29,896 bases of DNA, from IMG/VR virus record IMGVR_UViG_3300025759_000458, positions 1 through 29,896 of that record; one strand, written 5' to 3'. A program made the position numbers and the translations under genes. The stretch comes from a virus. This document shows positions 20,918 to 28,417 of the stretch, piece after piece. Position 1 is the first letter of the stretch, and each line of letters starts with the position of its first letter. The notes beneath the pieces were generated by a model that was not told the origin of the DNA, made no database searches, and saw only the letters and a list, made by a program, of their open reading frames with translations.

Positions 20918-20990
20918 TGGTCCCGCTCGGACTCGAACCGAGGACTGTCGGCTTAAAAGGCCGCTACTCTACCGACTGAGTTACAGGACC
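20918..20990 (-). tRNA. tRNA-Lys(TTT)
   Basis: 73 nt on the minus strand: acceptor GGTCCTG/CGGGACC with discriminator A, anticodon loop CTTTTAA (TTT at 20955-20957), T arm CTCGG TTCGAGT CCGAG. It lies 6 nt after the stop of the CobS-like gene and is probably cut from its transcript. Confidence 0.95.
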
Positions 20991-20996
20991 GGGGGA

Positions 20997-22358
20997 TCAG
21001 AAGGGCGACGTTTCCGCAGCGGTGGGATTGAACTGGTTCCAGAAGTCGGGATCCAGATTGACGGCTTCAGCAGTGACGTGCCACTTTCGGCGCTGCTCGT
21101 CCCAGCGGGCGCCACGGTTCTTCACTTCGTCCTTCTGGCTGAAGGAAGTGTCGAGGTACATAACCGTCGAGGGATCGAGGGTCGAGGCATCGACGCTGGT
21201 ATCGATGGTATCATCGAGTTTCGCGTAGAAATCGCGGAAGGCGGTCTTCGTATCGTCGTCGAAGCGGTTCAGTGCCATGTCGATGGCAGTCTCACGCGAC
21301 TGGAAGATGGCGAACGCCTTGACCACGTTTTCGAGTCGTCGGGTGGTGATGATCTCATCAATGGCACCTTCGCGGAATGCTCGGCGGATCATGTCTGCCC
21401 ATTCCGTGAGACGACCAGCGAAATCCTTGTCTTCGCATCCGAGACTCTTCATCTTCTTGAGGAGAATCCGCTTCTCGGTACTCTTCGGAGCGTACTCCTG
21501 CTCCAGAGTCCAGTCGAATCGGTCGAGCATGGCTTCGTTCATGATGTTGGTTCCTGCGAACCTACCATCATCGGAGCCCTTGCCCTTCGTGTTCGCAGTG
21601 GCGAAGATCGTGAAACCAGCAGCGGGCTGGACCCACTCGTTGATCTTCTTCAGGTAGATACCCTTCCCTTCGAGAACCGACTGAAGACACATCATCAGAT
21701 GCGTACCGAGGTCGATCTCATCGAGGAGGAGAACCGCGCCACGTCGCATGGCGTTGACCACGGGACCATCCTGCCAGACAGTCTCGCCGTTGATCAGGCG
21801 GAATCCACCGAGCAGGTCGTCTTCATCCGTGGCGCTGGTAATGTTCACTCGGAAACACTCACGATTGAGATTCGCACAGGCTTGCATGACCATAGTGGTC
21901 TTGCCGTTACCAGACAGACCAGTGACGTACATCGGAGCGAACAGACCACTCTTGATGACCGTTTCGACGGTATCATGATGGCCCCAAGACACATAGGTCT
22001 TGAGTCGATCAGGCACGAGGCTGGTAGCACCAGCAGTCATCCCACGAATCGCGGACAGTTCCGCCACGGGGGCATCGTTACCCTTCGGAGCAGTCGCAGC
22101 AGCAACCCGTTCGGCAGCAGCATCGACCGCAGCAGCAGTAGCGGGCGAGTCGATGACGACACCCGTATCGTCGAGACCAGGCACGATGAACCAACCACGA
22201 TCGTGGCGGAAATCACTGTTCTGGACGAGCCAGCCAGGAGCGTACTTCATGCCCATGCTGTTGGCGACGGCGTTGAGGTCGCTACGCTTCGCAGGGCTGG
22301 CAAGACCAGCGGCTCGGCACGCATCGACGAACGCTTGCTTCTTCGGGGTGAGTTTCAT
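20997..22358 (-). CDS. cobS: CobS-like AAA+ ATPase, 453 aa
   Basis: Start at the ATG at 22358 with GGAG upstream. Residues 3-62 form the small N-terminal module; a low-complexity Ala/Pro linker follows; the ATPase core has Walker A GLSGNGKT (147-154), Walker B LLLDEID (210-216), and the FATANTKGKG sensor region near 252-261. This is the MoxR/CobS branch, cobaltochelatase small subunit in bacteria, and a core gene of T4-like cyanophages. It presumably works with the divergent CobT-like VWA protein. Whether it makes B12 or remodels protein complexes in the virion life cycle is unproven. Confidence 0.88.
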   Translation of the reverse strand: MKLTPKKQAFVDACRAAGLASPAKRSDLNAVANSMGMKYAPGWLVQNSDFRHDRGWFIVPGLDDTGVVIDSPATAAAVDAAAERVAAATAPKGNDAPVAELSAIRGMTAGATSLVPDRLKTYVSWGHHDTVETVIKSGLFAPMYVTGLSGNGKTTMVMQACANLNRECFRVNITSATDEDDLLGGFRLINGETVWQDGPVVNAMRRGAVLLLDEIDLGTHLMMCLQSVLEGKGIYLKKINEWVQPAAGFTIFATANTKGKGSDDGRFAGTNIMNEAMLDRFDWTLEQEYAPKSTEKRILLKKMKSLGCEDKDFAGRLTEWADMIRRAFREGAIDEIITTRRLENVVKAFAIFQSRETAIDMALNRFDDDTKTAFRDFYAKLDDTIDTSVDASTLDPSTVMYLDTSFSQKDEVKNRGARWDEQRRKWHVTAEAVNLDPDFWNQFNPTAAETSPF

Positions 22359-22413
22359 TATCGGAATGCTCCGTTGAGGTCTGGATTTCGAGGGTCGGTC
22401 CCTCGACACGTCA

Positions 22414-22441
22414 ATTATACCATATTCATCGTCCAAGGCAA
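22414..22441 (-). promoter_or_regulatory. sigma70-type promoter for the CobS-like gene
   Basis: -35 TTGCCT (22436-22441), 16-bp spacer, -10 TATAAT (22414-22419), minus strand. The same TTGCCT -35 is used by the divergent CobT-like promoter, so the pair may be tuned alike. Confidence 0.75.
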
Positions 22442-22523
22442 CCCATTGATCCAATATAAAGCCCAGATTGGTGAGATTTTGTCGTAAATACCTGCCAAAT
22501 AGGGACTTATGGGTCAAAAAAAG

Positions 22524-22532
22524 TTATCCACA
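22524..22532 (+). promoter_or_regulatory. DnaA box 1 in the cobS-cobT gap
   Basis: A perfect TTATCCACA, followed at once by AGGATATCGGACGTT. The 393-bp gap 22359-22750 also holds both promoters, a second DnaA box and a nested inverted repeat (GTCAAAAAT/ATTTTTGAC at 22627-22658). Together this looks like a replication-origin or DnaA-controlled region. Confidence 0.65.
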
Positions 22533-22671
22533 AGGATATCGGACGTTGGAGCGGGTCCGACTATAGAAGGAACGCGCCCGCACGCACGCGAATAGCATAA
22601 AATTGGCTGATTGTCAACCGGATTTCGTCAAAAATGGGAAAAATAGTCGATTTTTGACCAAATTTCCCGAG

Positions 22672-22680
22672 TTATCCACA
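22672..22680 (+). promoter_or_regulatory. DnaA box 2 in the cobS-cobT gap
   Basis: A second perfect TTATCCACA in the same orientation, 148 bp from the first and 37 bp upstream of the -35 of the CobT-like promoter. An AT-rich stretch with GGGAAA/TTTCCC and GTCAAAAAT/ATTTTTGAC repeats lies directly beside it. Confidence 0.65.
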
Positions 22681-22716
22681 ATTTACCCACATTTTGAGAA
22701 ATATCTTCCGTATGGG

Positions 22717-22744
22717 TTGCCTTGGGCGCTGGATATGGTATAAT
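22717..22744 (+). promoter_or_regulatory. sigma70-type promoter giving a leaderless cobT-like mRNA
   Basis: -35 TTGCCT (22717-22722), 16-bp spacer, -10 TATAAT (22739-22744), then exactly 6 nt (GTATGC) and the ATG at 22751. Transcription should begin on the start codon. Confidence 0.78.
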
Positions 22745-22750
22745 GTATGC

Positions 22751-24871
22751 ATGAGCAACACGAAAACCATCCTCGCGGGTCTCCTCGCAACCGAGAATCT
22801 CTCGGTTGTGCATGATCCAGCCGCCCAGACTGCTTCCTTCGATCTCAAGAATCGAGTTCTTACCCTGCCAGTCTGGCAGGATATGTCGAACAGTCTGTAC
22901 GATATGCTGGTCGGTCACGAAGTGGCGCACGCCCTGCATACTCCGTGCGATGGTTGGAAGGATAACATCGAGGAATTGTCTTCGATGCATGGTCTTCCCT
23001 ATGCCCTCGTCCAGCAGTATGTGAACGTGGTCGAGGATGCACGAATCGAGCGATTGATCAAGAAGCAGTTCCCCGGACTGCGCCGCGATTTCCTCGATGC
23101 CTATGTGGATCTCATGAACCGCGATCTCTTCAGCCTCGAAGGTCGATCAATCTCCGACCTCGGTCTCATCGACCGTCTGAATCTCGAATTCAAGGTAGGT
23201 ATCCATGCTGGCGAGACGATTCCCTTCGCCCCTGCTGAAGTGCAGTGGATTGAGCGAATCAAGGGCGCCGATACCTTCTCCGATGTTCTCGACATCGTGA
23301 ACGACCTCCTCGCGTCGATCATCGACGATAACGAGGAGCAGGAGCAGGAGCAGGAATCCACCGAATCCGAATCGGGTGAGGGCGAGGGCGATGATACTGC
23401 GCCCGAGTCTTCCGACGATTCGGGCGACGATTCGGGTGAGGATCAGCAGCAGGGCTCCGGTTCAGCCGGAGACGACGACACCGAAGACGGTGCCGATGCT
23501 GATTCCTCGCCCGAAGCGGGCGACGATGCATCCGACGAAGATTCTCCTGCCCAGCAGGGTACGAACGTGCCTGAGTCGATCACCGAATCCGCCTTCTCGA
23601 AGGTTGCGGATGCTATGCGAGACGAAAATGGCGCAACGTATGATCAACGCGAGCAGACTCTGAAGCGAGTCGATCTCGATCGACATATCATCGACTACAA
23701 GCGGTTCCATCGTCTTCTCTCGACCTCGCTGCTGGTGAATGCGGCGAAGGAAACGAGCGATAGGGAATGCCGCCAGTTCATCGTCCGATCCAAGCCCACC
23801 GTGAATGTACTGGTGAAGCAGTTCGAGATGAAGAAGCAGGCTGATGCCCACAAGCGAGTCCAGATCTCCAAGTCGGGTGTCCTCGACACCGTGAAGATGA
23901 TGAACTACAAGTGGTCCGAAGATGTCTTCCGCAAGACTGCCACCATCCGCGATGGTAAGAACCACGGTCTGGTCATGTTCCTCGACTGGTCTGGTAGCAT
24001 GTGCGACCAGATTACCGAGACGATGGAACAGGTGATGCAGTTGGTTCTCTTCTGCAAGAAGGTTAACATTCCGTTCGAGGTCTACGCCTTCTCCAGTGCC
24101 ATGCCGCACGAATTCGATAAGGATCGTACTGAGAAGGAAGATAACGAAGCGTATGCTGCTACTGACTACCGTTTCTCCCTGCTGAATCTCTTCTCCAGCC
24201 GCATGAACAAGCGAGAACTCGACGCTGCTATGCCGCAGTGCTACGCCCTCGCCAAGTCGCAGACATGGAACAATCGAGATCCGCTGCCGACCGTGGGACG
24301 CGAGTTCGGTCTCGGTGGTACGCCCCTGAACGAAGCGATTCTTGCTGCCATCGACATCGTTCCTTCCTTCAAGAAGAACAACAATGTCCAGATTGTGAAC
24401 AGCGTTTTCCTCACGGACGGTAGCGGTAACGGGATGCACGTTCCTTACAACGGTACGCTGAAGATCGAGGGTGACCGCATCGGAACCCGCGTCAACCAGC
24501 AGGGTGCTACCAATCTGCTCACGAAGATGCTTCAGGAGCGTACTGGTTCCAAGGTCGTTAACTTCTTCCTCGCCGACTGGACTCCTGCGAAGTTCGAGCG
24601 CCACTCCTACTACTACTTCCGCGACCACGATAAGATGTACGCGGGACTCGAAACGTGGAAGTCGGATAACTACGCCATCGCCACGAGCGATCAGATGGGA
24701 TGGGACGAACAGTACCTGATCCGTACCGTCAAGATTGACACCACCGACGCCATGGACAGCGTGAAGGACACCGATACCACTGCCAAGAAGAAGAATGCCT
24801 TCCTCAAGAGCATGAAGGGTCGATCCACCTCCCGAGTCGTCCTCAACCGCTTCATCGACATGATCGCCTGA
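22751..24871 (+). CDS. cobT: CobT-like zinc-peptidase / VWA-domain protein, 706 aa
   Basis: Start at 22751, fixed by the promoter that leaves no leader. Residues 1-190 carry a zinc-peptidase-like site HEVAH (56-60) with VVEDAR supplying E95 as third ligand. A very acidic linker (about 195-290, mostly D, E, S, G) follows. Residues about 405-600 are a VWA domain with the MIDAS motif DWSGS (D412, S414, S416) and later GGTPLNEAI. This is the CobT-type partner of MoxR/CobS ATPases. Peptidase plus VWA in one chain suggests an ATPase-driven remodeller rather than a plain B12 enzyme; that reading is inference. High GC codon use matches the CobS-like gene. Confidence 0.87.
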   Translation: MSNTKTILAGLLATENLSVVHDPAAQTASFDLKNRVLTLPVWQDMSNSLYDMLVGHEVAHALHTPCDGWKDNIEELSSMHGLPYALVQQYVNVVEDARIERLIKKQFPGLRRDFLDAYVDLMNRDLFSLEGRSISDLGLIDRLNLEFKVGIHAGETIPFAPAEVQWIERIKGADTFSDVLDIVNDLLASIIDDNEEQEQEQESTESESGEGEGDDTAPESSDDSGDDSGEDQQQGSGSAGDDDTEDGADADSSPEAGDDASDEDSPAQQGTNVPESITESAFSKVADAMRDENGATYDQREQTLKRVDLDRHIIDYKRFHRLLSTSLLVNAAKETSDRECRQFIVRSKPTVNVLVKQFEMKKQADAHKRVQISKSGVLDTVKMMNYKWSEDVFRKTATIRDGKNHGLVMFLDWSGSMCDQITETMEQVMQLVLFCKKVNIPFEVYAFSSAMPHEFDKDRTEKEDNEAYAATDYRFSLLNLFSSRMNKRELDAAMPQCYALAKSQTWNNRDPLPTVGREFGLGGTPLNEAILAAIDIVPSFKKNNNVQIVNSVFLTDGSGNGMHVPYNGTLKIEGDRIGTRVNQQGATNLLTKMLQERTGSKVVNFFLADWTPAKFERHSYYYFRDHDKMYAGLETWKSDNYAIATSDQMGWDEQYLIRTVKIDTTDAMDSVKDTDTTAKKKNAFLKSMKGRSTSRVVLNRFIDMIA

Positions 24872-24891
24872 TCCGCTCATAATCAGGCACG

Positions 24892-24918
24892 AAAACCCCT
24901 TAGAAATAAGGGGTTTTT
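24892..24918 (+). terminator. intrinsic terminator after the CobT-like gene
   Basis: AAAACCCCTT/AAGGGGTTTT stem (10 bp, 6-nt loop) followed by TTTG. It separates the early-type CobT-like gene from the late block. Confidence 0.88.
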
Positions 24919-24947
24919 GTTTGCATTCACACATTGCCCTGCTATGG

Positions 24948-24955
24948 TATAAATA
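24948..24955 (+). promoter_or_regulatory. T4-type late promoter TATAAATA
   Basis: Perfect TATAAATA 16 bp before the ATG of the 95-aa gene; the start of the plus-strand late block. No -35 is needed for this promoter type in T4. Confidence 0.8.
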
Positions 24956-24971
24956 CCTACGGAGATTCACT

Positions 24972-25259
24972 ATGAAACAATCGAAACCAGACTATCCCAT
25001 CCTAGAGGTGATATGGATAGACGCCGAGGAGTATGGCGAGACTGGTTGGAATTCCACCAAAGAAATACTCAGAGAAGCCAAGAAGCCATGCCCTAAGATG
25101 CACAGTCTAGGCTACTGCATCCACAGAGACGATGATCACGTTACCCTCCTCTCCACATGGAATAAAGAGTCATGCTCGACTATCGAGAAGATCCCTCTTG
25201 GATTCATCCATAAGATTACAGAACTCACCGCTAAGGAACTACCCGATGCCAATCTATGA
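24972..25259 (+). CDS. conserved phage hypothetical protein, 95 aa
   Basis: From the ATG at 24972 (CGGAG 7 nt upstream): MKQSKPDYPILEVIWIDAEE, then GLYG-like MHSLGYCIHRDDDHVTLLST. The V.WxDAe..GW / S.GY / LLST-W pattern recurs in many phages and seems to be a small beta sandwich. It is the first gene of a late transcript. Confidence 0.72.
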   Translation: MKQSKPDYPILEVIWIDAEEYGETGWNSTKEILREAKKPCPKMHSLGYCIHRDDDHVTLLSTWNKESCSTIEKIPLGFIHKITELTAKELPDANL

Positions 25260-25536
25260 ATACACATGCAATAAGTGCAATCATGTCCATGATGCCGTTC
25301 GATCCGTTGATAATCGAGATTCCCCCATTGAATGTCCCGAATGTGCATCTATGGATTCCATTAAGAATGTAACAGGGGCTATGGGTGCTGTTGATACGAA
25401 ACTGACGCCTGACAAGGCTACTGGCGGTCAATACTCGGAATTGATGGATAAAATGAAACGTGGTACGCCTAAAGCATACCATGAGACGTTAGATCGATCA
25501 TCCAGTCGTAATGGTTCCATCTGGGGAAATAACTAA
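25246..25536 (+). CDS. FmdB-type zinc-ribbon protein, 96 aa
   Basis: The start MPIYEYTCNKCNHVHDAVRS and IECPEC place four zinc Cys at 8, 11, 30 and 33, the FmdB/CxxC family pattern. It overlaps the previous gene by 14 nt with GGAA upstream. The C-terminal half is polar and flexible. In bacteria FmdB is a putative regulator; in phages the role is open. Confidence 0.85.
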   Translation: MPIYEYTCNKCNHVHDAVRSVDNRDSPIECPECASMDSIKNVTGAMGAVDTKLTPDKATGGQYSELMDKMKRGTPKAYHETLDRSSSRNGSIWGNN

Positions 25537-25603
25537 GGTTATCTCCCATTCACAATACATTACCCCCATTTATCAACACATTTCCCCACCCCTCCCCACA
25601 CAC

Positions 25604-25611
25604 TACAAATA
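25604..25611 (+). promoter_or_regulatory. possible late promoter TACAAATA
   Basis: One base from TATAAATA, 17 bp before the ATG of the 109-aa gene, at the end of a 75-nt stretch (25539-25613) with no G on the plus strand. Confidence 0.4.
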
Positions 25612-25628
25612 TAGGGTTTTAGAATACA

Positions 25629-25958
25629 ATGAAGTACCTACACACATATGAGTTTGATAGTTGCATCTTTACCAAGAAGGGTCAGGCTGCTGTTCGTAAG
25701 GGTGAATTCATTAGTGCAAAGAAGTTATACAAGTATACCATTCCCTATGAAATACAGCGTTTTAATAAGATTATCCATGATATTTCTTTTTTGAGACACA
25801 AGCACATGATCATGGTTTCTCCTCCTTGTATTCCCTACGTTAAAGCATATCTTTCTATTCGTGGACTCACTGGCATTAACATTGTAAATGTGCGTAAGAT
25901 TGGGCGTGATAAGTTTATCTCTTCGTTGGAACGTAAGGGCTTTAAGATTCATACATAA
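25629..25958 (+). CDS. hypothetical protein, 109 aa
   Basis: MKYLHTYEFDSCIFTKKGQA: basic, mixed alpha/beta (FRHKHMIMVSPPCIPYVKAY is the hydrophobic core), ending GFKIHT. The ribosome site is weak (AGGG 10 nt away). No family recognised. It precedes the capsid-targeted genes by 3 nt. Confidence 0.7.
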   Translation: MKYLHTYEFDSCIFTKKGQAAVRKGEFISAKKLYKYTIPYEIQRFNKIIHDISFLRHKHMIMVSPPCIPYVKAYLSIRGLTGINIVNVRKIGRDKFISSLERKGFKIHT

Positions 25959-25961
25959 GTT

Positions 25962-26132
25962 ATGAGATCATTTAAGCAATATCTGAATGAAGTTTCTCCA
26001 CCTGGCTTCAAAGGTACAGTCAAGGCGATGAAGAAGCACAAAGAGATTGACAATCCATATGCTTTGGCATGGTACATGAAGAACAAGGGCTATAAGTCAA
26101 ACTACGATGCTGATGGTAGGAAGAAGAAATGA
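25962..26132 (+). CDS. small capsid-targeted-type internal protein, 56 aa
   Basis: MRSFKQYLNE fits the T4 capsid-targeting peptide with a LNE cleavage point, and the rest (EVSPPGFKGTVKAMKKHKEI, then NPYALAWYMKNKGYKS) is a short conserved marine-phage internal module. It is missed by length cut-offs. Its stop overlaps the next ATG (ATGA). After cleavage about 46 residues would remain inside the head. Confidence 0.8.
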   Translation: MRSFKQYLNEVSPPGFKGTVKAMKKHKEIDNPYALAWYMKNKGYKSNYDADGRKKK

Positions 26133-27565
26133 AAGCGTTCAAACAATATCTCGGCGAGAAGATTGACCGTGATTCCTTTCGGAAACACTGGAAAAAGGCA
26201 CCCATTCTGACTACGGGTGGTGGCGACTTGAAGAAACGTGCTGCTTTCTGGAACTCATACTTTAAGCACTTTGAAAACAAATATGGAGAGATTCCAAATC
26301 GCATCAAGAATGCCATGCAAATGGCAGACATGAAACCCAATCCAACTATCACATACAAAGGTCGAAAGTTCTCCATGCGAACTGGTATGGATGAGATGGA
26401 TCTTCTGTATCATGTGCTGAACGAAAGTGTAACAGATCTACATGAAGCCCGTTTCGTGAATGTCAAGGGGTGGGCAAATGGTCAGAAGAGAAAACTTGTT
26501 CTATGGAAACCCAAGGCTAGTCATGACATTAGACCATACCACACTCAGCATCTCGTAAACAATCCAAAGGACTATGGTCTGAAGGAAGAGGACTTCCTGA
26601 AAGTCTTGGCAAGATCCTATGGGTTTGATCCCGAGGACATGGAGACACTGCGTGCGTTGGATGGTATTAAATCTGGTAAATATGATCGTGATAAAGACAT
26701 CGACAACTTCATGTACGGTCAAGGATGGGCCCGCATTGTGTTGAATGATGGAATAGGTTCTATCGAAGGACCAATCAAGGCGAATCTACACTCCGCTGCG
26801 AAACTCATCGCAAAGAAGTATACATGGTCGCAGATTGACTTCATGGAAATCGGTGACGTTCTCAAGGATAACGCCGAATCGATCGGCGATGAGGACACAT
26901 GGAAGAGTTATCTCAAGACAGGTAGAGTTCCAAAGCGAACCACCATTGGCTCTACAATGGCACGATTCCGCGAACACGTTGATCTATCAGAGGCATACAG
27001 AGGTGACATGCTCATTGGGTGGGTGGACCCCAAGAACAAACTAATCCTACACCCCGAGGGTGGTAGAGGATGGAAGTTCCACACTCAGGTTCTCACCAAC
27101 AAGATGTCGGCAGAAGAGTTCCGCAAGTTCCAGCCAAACAGAATCGGTGTGGGTATCGCAAATGATATGGTCAAGTTCGTGAAGAGTGGTGACATGACCG
27201 AAGCACAACTCAAGCACATCATTGACAAGTCATACGAAAACATCTACAATGCACTCAAGGCAGGTAAGTCTGATGGTGACTATGATACTGAGTTGAATCT
27301 AGAGAAAGCAGGATGGGTGAAGGTCCGCATTGATAGAAAACCCAATGGTCGTTCTTCTGTTCTTGGTGATCTCGATCGATGCCAAGCAGCAGCGAAGGTG
27401 ATTGACAAGAAACTCGGTGGTTGGCAGGGTATCAACACCGATCAGTTCTGGGTCAGGGATGGGGGCACAATGGTTGCAGATGAGAAGACATGGGACACAT
27501 ACGTCAAGACAGGTCGAGTGCCAAAGCGAACTGATATTGGTAGAACAATGTCACAGTTTAGATAA
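26129..27565 (+). CDS. capsid-targeted-type protein with duplicated domain, 478 aa
   Basis: The N-terminus MKAFKQYLGE is capsid-targeting-like (LGE site at 10). Further sites LHE-A (104-107) and LSE-A (286-289) lie exactly at the borders of two homologous units: 107-288 (GWANGQKRKLVLWKP, TWKSYLKTGRVPKRTTIG) and 289-478 (GWVDPKNKLILHPEGG, TWDTYVKTGRVPKRTDIG). Cleavage would give pieces of about 96, 182 and 190 aa. The shared YxKTGRVPKRTxIG-x-TM-x-xFR end is diagnostic of the duplication. Enzymatic role unknown. Confidence 0.82.
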   Translation: MKAFKQYLGEKIDRDSFRKHWKKAPILTTGGGDLKKRAAFWNSYFKHFENKYGEIPNRIKNAMQMADMKPNPTITYKGRKFSMRTGMDEMDLLYHVLNESVTDLHEARFVNVKGWANGQKRKLVLWKPKASHDIRPYHTQHLVNNPKDYGLKEEDFLKVLARSYGFDPEDMETLRALDGIKSGKYDRDKDIDNFMYGQGWARIVLNDGIGSIEGPIKANLHSAAKLIAKKYTWSQIDFMEIGDVLKDNAESIGDEDTWKSYLKTGRVPKRTTIGSTMARFREHVDLSEAYRGDMLIGWVDPKNKLILHPEGGRGWKFHTQVLTNKMSAEEFRKFQPNRIGVGIANDMVKFVKSGDMTEAQLKHIIDKSYENIYNALKAGKSDGDYDTELNLEKAGWVKVRIDRKPNGRSSVLGDLDRCQAAAKVIDKKLGGWQGINTDQFWVRDGGTMVADEKTWDTYVKTGRVPKRTDIGRTMSQFR

Positions 27566-27567
27566 AC

Positions 27568-27663
27568 CCTCAGGCTGGCACTATGGCAGGTAGAGTGTTT
27601 TTGATAGCATTCCCATACGCCTATTCTCTGCGCCCCACGGAGAGTGTCAGTCTGAGGTTTTTT
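27568..27663 (+). terminator. long stem-loop terminator or structured RNA
   Basis: CCTCAGGCTGGCACT (27568-27582) pairs fully with AGTGTCAGTCTGAGG (27643-27657) using two G-U pairs, then TTTTTT. The 60-nt loop can fold further (CTCT/AGAG and GGCAG/CTGC). It ends the 478-aa gene's transcript but is unusually large for a plain terminator. Confidence 0.7.
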
Positions 27664-27702
27664 ATTTGTATACATACTTTACTGAACAACAGGAGCATCC
27701 TC

Positions 27703-28329
27703 ATGGAAGTATCACGAAAAGTAACTGAACAAGATCTACAAGAGCGTAGTGACCACGAAGAGAGAGAACTTCATTTATATGCTGATAACCACGCTGATCT
27801 ACACAGACAGCGTACTTCTATGGTTCACAAGAACCTTCGTAACAAGATGGCTTCTGGCACCTACGACAGCAACAAGGCACACCGTGCCTTCGTACACGTT
27901 GCCAAGGATGCTGCTGGACGTTACGACAAGGAACACAATGCAAAGGGTGGCAGGACATTCAACAAAGATCACATTCACAACGTCGCCAAGAAGATGAGAG
28001 ATCGGTTTGAAGACGAAGCAAAGAATGGTGAGCATGATCACCTCCTACACAAGAAGCATCAGAAGAAGACTAAGAGCGAAGACGTAGAACTAGACAACGA
28101 TGCAATCCTTGAAACAGTAGAACTCACACAATACGAAGAGATCGCACTACGCATTATCGAAGACAGACAAGTCAGACGATTCGACGACCTTATTGAAGAA
28201 GAGATCCTAGAAGAAGGTATTGAAGTAGAACTAGACGAAGATGCCGTAATCGAGAAGATGATTGAAGCAGGATACAGTGACGAAGAAATCGCAGAAGCAA
28301 TCGAAGAACTACAAATAACTGAAGAGTGA
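27703..28329 (+). CDS. acidic-tailed virion-type protein, 208 aa
   Basis: From the ATG at 27703 (AGGAG 7 nt upstream): MEVSRKVTEQDLQERSDHEE. Residues 1-125 are basic and His-rich (DHEERELHLYADNHADLHRQ; HIHNVAKKMRDRF), residues 130-208 strongly acidic (EEEILEEGIEVELDEDAVIE). The SEDVELDND linker resembles the VELDEL linkers of the head polyproteins. It is likely a virion component in the late block; no fold recognised. Confidence 0.75.
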   Translation: MEVSRKVTEQDLQERSDHEERELHLYADNHADLHRQRTSMVHKNLRNKMASGTYDSNKAHRAFVHVAKDAAGRYDKEHNAKGGRTFNKDHIHNVAKKMRDRFEDEAKNGEHDHLLHKKHQKKTKSEDVELDNDAILETVELTQYEEIALRIIEDRQVRRFDDLIEEEILEEGIEVELDEDAVIEKMIEAGYSDEEIAEAIEELQITEE

Positions 28330-28361
28330 GAAACGAAAAATAGAATACATGTTGTGAATGC

Positions 28362-28381
28362 GGGAGGGCTTCGGCCCTCCC
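28362..28381 (+). terminator. intrinsic terminator with UUCG tetraloop
   Basis: GGGAGGGC-TTCG-GCCCTCCC followed by AATTTC. The loop matches the minus-strand terminator at 6153-6180. It ends the 208-aa gene just before a new late promoter. Confidence 0.8.
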
Positions 28382-28390
28382 AATTTCATA

Positions 28391-28398
28391 TATAAATA
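28391..28398 (+). promoter_or_regulatory. T4-type late promoter TATAAATA
   Basis: Perfect TATAAATA, 19 bp before the ATG of the 127-aa gene, directly after the UUCG terminator. Confidence 0.8.
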
Positions 28399-28417
28399 TA
28401 GTAACAAGGAGAAAGTT

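Noticed and set aside
21078-22487. 469-aa plus-strand frame opposite the CobS-like gene
   Set aside because: It is exactly antisense to an ATPase with intact Walker motifs; long antisense frames are expected from the high-GC codon use here, and its sequence shows no motif or ribosome site.
22590-22617. TTGACA (22612-22617, minus) as a further promoter in the cobS-cobT gap
   Set aside because: At 16-17 bp the -10 would be CTATTC or TATTCG, a poor match, so I did not list it.
23462-24970. 502-aa minus-strand frame opposite the CobT-like gene
   Set aside because: Antisense to a VWA/HExxH protein with clear motifs; no promoter or start signal on the minus strand.
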